Source of the DNA: Corythucha ciliata
Lineage: Eukaryota; Arthropoda; Insecta; Hemiptera; Tingidae
Assembly: GCA_038030265.1 (NCBI GenBank)
Contig: CM075941.1
Span: 40,052,164-40,116,163 of the forward strand
Length of the DNA stretch: 64,000 bases
Reading direction: 5' to 3'
Shown: positions 10,315 through 18,282 of the stretch, piece by piece
How the letters are laid out: each line of letters begins with the position of its first letter
Numbering within the stretch: the first letter of the stretch is position 1
The notes under the pieces: generated by a model
Databases searched by the model: none
What the model was told of the DNA's origin: nothing
The model's input: only the letters and a program-made list of their open reading frames with translations
Translations under genes and position numbers: made by a program

Positions 10315-10603
10315 GTATCAAAACACCTATTAGGAAGAGAAGCGGGCACCAAGGTGTATGAAATATATTAACACAGATCGACGAATAAAGGTTTTGTTTA
10401 GTAGAGGGTTGCAAAACCTCCACTTTGTGCAAAAAACCGCGCCGCCTAGGTGGAAAACTATTGGCTGACGCAGGAACGAAGAGGCTAGAAGTTGGAGTTG
10501 GTCCAACTCCTGCTTTGCGTCCTGCGTTCTCTCTTGCGTCCTGCGACAGCGTCTTAGCGTTCTATGTAGACGGGGCTTTAGACCACCAAGACACCGCGGC
10601 GAC

Positions 10604-10972
10604 CAAGAACTATTCAACTCCGGGCCATCTCTTTCCCCCACGACAACACCATGTTTTGTTTGCTCGGTCCCGATTTCCCACCCCATCAGATCGTTGACGT
10701 TTAGCAACTTCACCGATGGGGAAGGGGAGTGGGGGTGAGCTTTCATCTGAGGACGTGATAATTGATTTTAAAGCTTTTTTGTATCGAAAATAAAGTTATT
10801 TCGGACTTGTAGTTTTATAAACAACAGTTCTGAGGACGTGATAATTAATTTTAAAGCTTTTTTGTATCGAAATCAACGATCCGATGGGGTGGGAAATCGG
10901 GACCGAGCAAACAAAACATGGTGTTGTCGTGGGAGAAAGAGATGTCCCGGAGTTGAGTAGTTCTTGGTGGTC
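10604..10972. repeat. Imperfect inverted repeat with internal direct repeats
   Basis: The ~95 bp arm at 10604-10697 (containing CACCATGTTTTGTTTGCTCG) recurs inverted at 10876-10970. Between the arms a ~40 bp direct repeat (GAGGACGTGATAATT and following) occurs at about 10749 and 10834. Outer ends include TGGTCTAA-type sequence, the A-box of the tRNA-like module beside it. It probably represents two opposed copies of a tRNA-derived short element. Confidence 0.6.
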
Positions 10973-11035
10973 TAAGAGCAAGAGCCGTACTGGAGATACG
11001 GTGTCCGGGTTCGATTCCCGCTCCGTGGCGGTTTC
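10966..11035 (+). repeat. tRNA-derived (SINE-like) pol III promoter
   Basis: A-box-like TGGTCTAAGAG at about 10969 and B-box GGTTCGATTCC at about 11008 have tRNA spacing. Between them CCGTA-CTGGAGA-TACGG forms a 5 bp stem and 7 base loop like an anticodon arm (GGA in the anticodon position). The acceptor arms do not pair, so it is not a functional tRNA gene. It is best read as a tRNA-derived SINE head. Confidence 0.55.
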
Positions 11036-11647
11036 TTTTTCTCACGACACAAAGCACCATGTCACTGTTGTTTATGAAACGATGAAAATTCTACCGAATG
11101 TGAACCTCCACTGGCAATGCTTTTGAGGGGTTGGTTCTACTACATTTTCAAGAAATATAGTTTTCAGATTTGAAGTAATTTAAAATCAATGTTATTGTGT
11201 GATTTCAGCGGCTGAGTGTGTAGAGGGAGCTGAAGGAAGCAGGATTTCCAAAACCACGTTGGGTGAGAACAAAATCGAAAGTTGTAACCGTGTTCTCTTT
11301 TCTAGAACCCCAGAGGGTTTCGCCTGATTTGGCATTCACAACGGATTATTTTTTCGGTTATGCTGTACTCATTGGCAACCAATGAATACAGGATTCAATT
11401 TTTATTTTATAAAGAATGCACTTTGTTATTATTAGTTTGTTTTGCAGCTCGCGCTGGTTGCTACATACAGCTGTGTATTACAATTACCAATTTTAACTTT
11501 AACGTTAACAAGTGGAGCGCTGGACGCCATTACCGTCACGAAAAACGGTAAATTCATGCAATGCATACATGCCAGAATCTTTTTGGAATATATTCCTATT
11601 CCGATCCATTTTCAATCCATTTTAATTATTTCTTATTGTTTTTACAG
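11036..11647. other. No gene recognised
   Basis: AT-rich. The end (11636-11647, TTTTTACAG-like) looks like a polypyrimidine tract and splice acceptor for the transposase exon that follows. Confidence 0.4.
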
Positions 11648-14140
11648 ACGTAGCCACACAAACGGCGGAACTCATTTCGATTCCGACTGACTCTGCACTT
11701 AAGGCCTTGATAGGAATTCCGTCATTCGAATATCTGAACGCGTTAGCAGAATACGTGGACTCTCAGGTACCGACGAAGACTCATTTAACAAGCAAAGAGA
11801 AAATTGTTGCTTCTATGTTAGCCATTAAGTTAGGATTAAGATTTTCCGAAGTAAGTTCTGACGCTGTGTAGCTTAATGCGGCTGTCCGAAGATTGAGGGT
11901 CTTGAGGAATAGTTCACGGTCGCCACCTGTTGTTGTCTTTTGGGTAACAGGCCCCAATATATTTTGTGGTATTTACAATATTTACAGTGTTGAAAATTAA
12001 TATTCTTTCTTAGAAGTGGGCGTTCGCTCTGGGGAGGTCGGATGTACTTCCGGACGCGAGCTCCTCCAGGGCTAGGCGTGCCTCGGTCGGTGTCTAAGGC
12101 CCGCGGGGGGTGTCCTGATAGCGTCCCTTGACGTTGGATGTATCTCCTCCCGGCCGAAGTTCGATTAGCGCCTATACGCTCGCCGCAGATCTTGTGGGCT
12201 GACGGTCGATTAGCGCCCCTGCGCTTGCTATAGGCCCTCTAGGTCGAAGTTCGGTTAGCGCCCTTGCGCTCGCCCCAGGTCTTCGGGGTAGGTGGCCGAT
12301 TAGCGCCCTTGCGCTTGCCACAGGTCCTCTGCGTCGAAGTTCGAATAGCGTCCCAGCGCTTGCCCTAGATCCGTGAGGTTAGTGGCCGATTAGCGCCCTT
12401 GCGCTCGCTACAGGTCCTCTGGGCCGAAGTTCGATTAGCGCCCTTGCGCTTGCTCCAGACCTCCTGGGTAGCCGGTCGGTTAGCGCCCTTGCGCTTGCTC
12501 CAGGTCCTCGGGGTCGTCTATGAGCGTCCCTTGACGCTATCTGCGGGTCCTCCGGGGTGAAGGTCGGTTAGCGCCCCTGCGCTTGCTCCAGACCTCCTGG
12601 GTAGCCGGTCGGTTAGCGCCCTTGCGCTTGCTCCAGGTCCTCGGAGTCGTCTATGATCGTCCCTCGACGATTACCTGCGGGTCCTCCGGGTTGAAGTTCT
12701 GTTAGCTCTCCTGCGCTCGCTCCAGCTGTAGGGGTGAGGACAGGGATGTGGTTCTGTTGCTCACCAGGAGTTCAAGGGCAGCCAATTAAGGCGCTAAGCC
12801 CTCTGGTAAGGATTCACCCTGGGAGGTAGAGGGCAGGAAGGTGGAGCATTCGTCGACCAGTAACTGGGAGAAGAACCCGTCACCACAGGGAGGAGGACCG
12901 GCGTTCGTCGACCAATGACTGGGAGAAGCAGCCGGGGGTAGAGGGAGTTTGGTGTTCAACCACAACGGGGAGAACTACCGGGGGGGTACGACGGGTTTTG
13001 CTGGGAGTCCTTCCGGTTGGAAGTTAGCGCCCCTCGCGCTGTCCGTAGGTCCTCTGGGGTGGTCGTGGGTCCGGCTGTCGCTGTCTCTTCTCGGAGATCC
13101 ACTCCTGGTCCGGTTAGCGTTCTTTTCGCTTCCCTCTTTCTCGGCCGGTCCTCGGTGTTCGTCAACCCGCAGGAGGGGAGAACTACCGAGGGGGCGACGG
13201 GTTCGCTGGGAGTCCTCCTGGTTGGCAGTTAGCGCCCTTGGCGCTGTCCGTAGATCCTCTGGGGTGGTCCTAGGTCCGATTGTCCCTTCTTGGAGTTCCA
13301 CTGCTGCTCCAGTTCGCGTCCTTTTCGCTTCCCGCTGTGTCGGCTGGTCCTCGTCCGGGTTGGTCCTGGGGGTCTTGGCTGGTCCAGTGGTCTTCCTTCT
13401 CTGGCTGCGGCCGTCCGAATGGAATTTCTGGGTCGCCGCGCTGCTTATAGTATATCCCGGTGGGGTGCTCCACTCACTGGGCTCCTAGTGGTAGGGAATG
13501 GGCGGTCCTTCCCGGAGTCGGCGCGCGGCGTTTGGTTACCCGATCTCAGTTCCTTGTTATCCTGTAAAATTAGGCATACCTTGAGTCGTTATTTTAATGA
13601 GACGGTCGACTTTTTATGTAAGGCGTTACAAGATCATGTTGTCTGGCCGTCTCGTGAAGAAATCTTTTGCAATATGCCAAATTGCTTTCGGAATTTCGAG
13701 AACACGCGAGTAGTCCTCGATTGTACATAATTTGAAATCGAGAAATCTCGCTCCTTAGACTCTCGTATAAGAATGTTCAGTCACTATAAGGGTAGACATA
13801 CTTTTAAACTTCTTATAGGTATGTTACCAGGAGGGCTGATTACATATCGTCGGCTAAGGCGTGATGCCTCGTAAGTGACAATTTGCGAAAAATAGGTTTT
13901 TGTATCAAATCAAAAAACGCCCGCGGAGTTAAACTCTTTCAGCCACCTTTCATAAAGGCAGACTGCAGCCTAACGAAAGCTGAAACCATTCGTACAAGAC
14001 GAATTGCTCAAGCACGTGTTCACGTAGAAAGAGTGATTCAAAGTGTAAAGACGTTCAAACTGTTGAGCCACAGAATCCCTTTGAGTCATGTCCGAAACAT
14101 TAATAAGATAATTAGTGTAGTGTGTAGCCGCGATAATTAG
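11648..14140 (+). pseudogene. DDE_Tnp_4 transposase split by LTR element
   Basis: A second, different DDE_Tnp_4 transposase, of the type often fused to a THAP domain. Part 1 (11648-11858, after a TTTTACAG acceptor) reads LKALIGIPSFEYLNAL then VASMLAIKLGLRFSEV. An LTR-like element interrupts at 11859-13548 with TSD GTTC. If insert and one TSD are ignored, the frame continues without a break into LLSCKIRHTLSRYFNETVDF, WPSREEIF and NTRVVLDCT, the first catalytic Asp block. A TAA stop follows near 13729, then SHYKGRHTFKLLIGMLPGGL. The C-terminal block is at 13883-14140 in another frame (TRRIAQARVHVERVIQSVK, containing the HVERV Glu). So there is one insertion, one stop and at least one frameshift. 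Confidence 0.8.
11859..13548 (-). mobile_element. LTR-like element, copy 1, 4 bp TSD
   Basis: Ends are TGACGC and GATCTCA on the plus strand (reverse complement TGAGATC...GCGTCA, TG...CA ends), flanked by GTTC at 11855-11858 and 13549-13552. The interior is GC-rich minisatellite of ~50-60 bp units with GCGCCCTTGCGCTTGC-type cores separated by CTCTGGGTCGAAGTTCG. The near end carries a TGGCGACCGTGA-like motif (around 11908, minus strand). Copies 2 and 3 in the window share the same termini. No coding region is present, so it is a solo-LTR-like or non-autonomous unit. Long open frames inside are repeat artefacts. Confidence 0.8.
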
Positions 14141-14728
14141 AATAGTGTGTAGAATAAATGTAACCGCTCCAGTTCTCTCCGACGACAAATTTATGATGTA
14201 TTAAATATATTTAGATTTTGTTATTTCTTTAAATTTTAAAGTGTATTTATGTGAGCTACACTTTTGATTCGCTTCGCTTCACACGCGTACCACAACTGTC
14301 GACAGTACATATACCTGCTGTGATTTTAGCTAATACGACATTGAACATTTTTATGTAATTCCTTGCTAATGCCCGGGTTGACCACATGGGTTAAAAGTTA
14401 CGTTTAGGTTCAAGCTGAGCTTAAGTGCCAATCACAATCATTCATCTTTTTGTACACAAAATCGTCGTAATGATGCCGTTCAATCAAAATATTTTTCAAT
14501 ACCTATAGTCCAGGAGCCCACAGTATTAAAAACCCGGGTCATTTGATCGTGTCTGGCTCCTGCACGGGACGTTTTTCATGGTCTAGGAGATGACACTTCT
14601 GAGATCGCCAGAAATTTTCCGTGTGACAGGGGCTCACAACACACCTTTGGATGCTGGCGAGAGTCAAAAGTTATTCCCCATGACGAATACGTTACGAAAC
14701 CAACAACGCTGTATTGTAGATAGGGCCA
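14141..14728. other. No gene recognised
   Basis: AT-rich sequence following the transposase. No motif, repeat or splice signal could be supported. Confidence 0.4.
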
Positions 14729-16150
14729 TCAACGAGCTTCAGAAAATCTGAAATTTCGAGGCTCACTAGTAGCCACGGCTTTATTCGAAATTGGATAGCG
14801 GTGGTGGTTTTCTAGTTTATTGCTGGCGAAGAACCAATTTTTACACTTGCCAGCCGTTTTCAAGCAGCCCAAACCAGCAGCAGCATAAGCTGAGCCGATT
14901 GCTCTGTACGACATGTATTTATCTTTCCATCCATGTTCTGGATAGCAAAGTTGGGCTACCATTTTGTCGACGGGCTTGATTGGCCGGCCGAGGTTGCATT
15001 GGTGATACTGTCGGTGACTAGTAATAACGCATTTATCTTTTGAAATTTTCATAACTCATCGATCGTATGCATAGTCGGTGAGAAAAGTGATGAACTGGTT
15101 AATTCGTGTCAGTGGAAAATTTGAGAAACAAGAGTTGTCATTTCCCATAATTAGGAACTTCATACTCTTAATTTCTTCAGTCGTAAAACCAAATTCCAGC
15201 ATGGTGTCGAGTATAATAAATAAATTCACATATGAATCTAGGTATTATTGCGTCGAGAACATTCCTGAAGGAATGCCAGCGTGGGTGCGTTTGTATCCGA
15301 AGCCGTCGGCTGTGACAAACGTCATGTTGTTGAACCATAAGTGGTGAAAGTTGAGTAAGTTCATCAACTTTCTAGGACGGGTGGTAGTCCTCTTGTGATA
15401 GTTATAGAAAGAAGAGTAAGTGGGCGCTCTTCGTCTGTCGCTAACGAGTAGGTTCGGGATGTAGTCCGTAAAGTACGTGTCTGTGATGACATGAGGGACG
15501 GTTTGGTCAAAGGCTGACCAGTCGATAGTGAAATATGTAGAATAGTTTTGAGCTAGCCTATCTATTTCTTGGTTGCCTCCTCGAATAGTTTCGTATCCAT
15601 ACATAATACAACAAGACTCGTGTCGAGCTTGTGTAATAAGAGGAAAGGTAAGCATTAATTCAATGGTGATGAACAGTTCGTCACAGGCGTAAACAGGACG
15701 ATGCTTCAACTTCCCGTCTTTTCGTTCGGAAATGTGGTTACGAGTAAACATCATGGTCGGGTACGTATTGAAAAAACTATTTATTTTTGTCGCTAATTCC
15801 GTTGGAGTGTAGGGACGATTATTTTTTTTGTCGTAGGGGAGAAACGGTAATCCGGTCTCCTTGATATGGTGGATAATAAGACGTGCGTGTTCATAAAAGG
15901 CGTTTAAGAAGTAGCCTTTACTTGTTGTTTTGGACGCGTAGTCGTTTGGACGCGATAGCTTTGCGTGGGCTCTGCGTGTATAACTGTGTCTGTTGGGGTA
16001 TCCTGTTCCAGTTGAAAGAGGTGTTTTGCAAAAAATAGTATCAGTGAAGTGAATAGAATGATATTTCTTTGCGTTGAAGTGGAACTGAAGTATCTCTAGA
16101 ACTTGATGTTTTCGTGTTTGTGTAAGGGGATCTGAAGGATGCTGAACGTG
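14729..16150 (-). pseudogene. Endogenous partiti-like virus RdRp, second lineage
   Basis: A decayed genomic copy of a viral RNA polymerase. One minus-strand frame runs the whole length with two nonsense codons: TAA at 15245-15247, right after motif B, and TGA at 15056-15058. Visible landmarks are KHRPVYACDEL upstream of the palm, motif A YFTIDWSAFDQTV (about 15495-15533), motif B GIPSGMFSTQ (15248-15277) and motif C at about 15131-15153, where GDD is GND. The downstream QLCYPEHGWKDKYMS then AIGSAYAAAG segment is typical of partiti-like polymerases. It covers more of the N-terminal side than 6380-7141 and differs clearly from it, so the two come from different viruses. Its upstream end joins gypsy integrase sequence of opposite orientation near 16150. 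Confidence 0.85.
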
Positions 16151-16330
16151 CAGGGAACGTGCAAAATGCCGCAACTAAACATACCCCCAGCCAAATCCTG
16201 TTCGGACACGAGCTCAGGAGACCCGGCGAATGGGAACCAGCCCAGGAACAATCCGAAGGAGACAGCCTGCCAACCCCCAAACCGGACCGGCGTCGACAAA
16301 TTGCGTCTCCCCTACCTCTCTCCTCCTGTC
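16151..16330 (+). pseudogene. Gypsy integrase fragment beside the RdRp
   Basis: The frame starting QNAATKHTPSQILFGHELRR and continuing PGEWEP matches the end of the gypsy integrase catalytic core (the NxATG-xSP-xxLFGRxLR pattern). It is only ~60 residues and starts exactly where the viral reading ends. It is a different sequence from the integrases at 4825-6051 and 7413-7864 (for example FGHELRRPGEW versus MGRKLRGTLP), so it is a third gypsy family or region. Confidence 0.75.
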
Positions 16331-17634
16331 TAGTAAAATCAATCCTCCTTTCCTGCACTCCCTGAGGCTAAGTACTCGGGAGTGGTCTAATCGGGAGTGG
16401 CCTGGGTTAGTAACCCGGATGGTTATTCCGTTTCATCCTTGGAATCTACAGGTAACTCTAGGTAAATTAGCCCCCCCCCCCAATATCCTAGTTCATAAAC
16501 CAGTCCATCCGATCCTGCACTCCCTGAGGCTATACTCACCGTCGCCTGGGATTTACAACCCGGATGGTCTTCCCCGCCACCATTAAATTGAAAAAATCAT
16601 AATACCGATAGGAACAAACTCTAACCTTTGATTACTTATCTTAGATGGTCCAAAGTGAATTTCTCCCTCTTCGACCCGATAAACTCGTCAGGCGACGGGA
16701 CCGCCCCCGTCTAGCCGAACAGAGTACATTATTCCACCGCCTCGGTACCAGGGAAGTGGTAATTGGACCACGAGGAATTAACAACAGAAATTTGGAACGC
16801 CTCCATCTCATATTTTTTCTCCCTCCCGGTGGGGCTCCCTTCCCCTCCGCTATTGCTCCGGGAAATTCTGGAACCTTTTATTTTCCCAACAAAATCCCCC
16901 CCCCCCCTTTGGCATCAAGACGGGAATCGTGGGCGCAGACATTTCGGCCTTCCGGACCACCCTGGCCCTGGAATCGTGCTATTTCGACCTAGTGGACCAT
17001 AGGGGCCGACTTGTGCAAGGGCCAGCCCTCCCCTTTCCGTTTGAACTTCAGCCATGGCTCGCCCGACAACCGTCCCGGCTTCAGCAATGTACGAAATGCT
17101 ACCAACTATCTCGTATCGGAGTATGTGAATGCCCAGCCCCAGATTTCAAACGCTATCGGCCCTCAAAACATCCCCACACGCAGCACAAAATATTCAATGA
17201 ATATTCTCTCATCTTCTGAAAAGAATGTAAATATTCAAAACCTTCGTGTCATGATCTTGGATTATATACAGCTTTATCGATTATTCTAATAACTTCCGAA
17301 TTGTGTAGCTCTGAGAATAATCTTTCCAATTTTGCAGAGAATATAATGTGTCGAATGTTCGTTTAGAATAATATTAGATTATGCTCATACAATTAATCAT
17401 ACAATGTGCGCCTGATAATATTGACCTTTTAACGTGGTAGTAAAAGACTTATATGGGGCACAAATTTTAAGTCACAATTTTCACAATTTGTTACACTTGA
17501 GCGACGATGCTCGAAAATTTGGATGTCTTGACAATTTTTCAAATTTTTCCAGTGAGAGTTTTCTACAGAGATTACTGAAACTTTAAAGAAAGCACGAATG
17601 TCCCTTGGCGCTGGTTGTTCGTTGAGTTGAGGAG
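16331..17634. repeat. C-rich region with a partial duplication; no gene
   Basis: CCTGCACTCCCTGAGGCTA and AACCCGGATGGT both occur twice (16354 and 16515; 16413 and 16558), marking a ~160 bp imperfect tandem duplication. Poly-C runs occur at about 16472 and 16898. Several overlapping frames of 60-115 codons are proline or leucine rich and show no domain. It may be the 3' non-coding or LTR part of the gypsy fragment at 16151. Confidence 0.45.
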
Positions 17635-18051
17635 ATGAACAGAAATTTAATTCTATCCCATGAAAAACAAGACGAAACCAATGCGTTAAAGATGAAGAGT
17701 ATTCACACGGACGGCCCGTTGTTACCTGGTTGCTCAGGGCCAGAGTACAAAATCATTAATATTTCTGGTACTCAACTGTCCGTCGAACGAAAAGATTCGT
17801 GTATTATGTTGAAAGATGAATCTGTAATTTTACTAGAAATTATTGCTTTTTCGGTTAATCTAGAGAACCTTGCTTTATTGGAAGAAAATGTGAGGAAAAG
17901 AGCCACTTTTTCAGAAAGCCCTGTGATTATTCCATTCTTGATATTTTTAAAGTCCATACTCTCTCCGCCCAAAATGTCTGGCCTATTTCACTATTCAAAA
18001 CAAAACTCGTTCACTTGGCCGTTGAAGACGGATTCATCACGTTCCCAATAA
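17635..18051 (+). CDS. Transposon-associated C-terminal domain-like ORF
   Basis: 138 residues from ATG 17635. The stretch YKIINISGTQLSVERKDSCI then MLKDESVILLEIIAF, and later FTWPLKT, resembles a C-terminal region found in many invertebrate transposon-encoded proteins (aromatic-rich RGxxLST-xxDS-V-LK pattern). I cannot name the family. No signal peptide or membrane segment is evident. It lies 231 bp upstream of, and in the same direction as, the DUF4806-type gene. It could be the last exon of a DNA transposon's transposase. Confidence 0.35.
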   Translation: MNRNLILSHEKQDETNALKMKSIHTDGPLLPGCSGPEYKIINISGTQLSVERKDSCIMLKDESVILLEIIAFSVNLENLALLEENVRKRATFSESPVIIPFLIFLKSILSPPKMSGLFHYSKQNSFTWPLKTDSSRSQ

Positions 18052-18282
18052 TTCACGTGGAGAAATGAGAATGGGGAGAAGTCCAGATATTTATTCCACC
18101 CCCCCCCTCCGCTTACGCGTCTTGCCATAGTTCATAAATCTTTATCCATTTTATTTATTTATTTTTCATTACCAATTGGTAAACGTGGCCAACGTGGCTG
18201 TATTACATCATTTTTGAACTCGATTAAAAATGTATGCTAAGCATAAATTTTTGACACATAGCGAGAAGAAACAATATTAAAA

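Noticed and set aside
10966..11035. Functional tRNA-Ser gene
   Set aside because: A-box, B-box and an anticodon-like arm are present, but the acceptor stem does not pair and there is no long variable arm as in tRNA-Ser. Treated as a tRNA-derived repeat.
12949..13730. Long open frames of 60-180 codons on both strands
   Set aside because: They lie in the GC-rich minisatellite of LTR-like copy 1. Opposite-strand frames overlap and are low-complexity; the same happens in copies 2 and 3 (19720-20171 and 27640-28491). The last part, from about 13560, is real transposase sequence and is annotated as such.
16230..17219. Cluster of overlapping 79-118 codon frames
   Set aside because: Pro/Leu-rich readings of a C-rich region in several frames, with no domain and no consistent frame. 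Only the integrase piece at 16151-16330 is supported.
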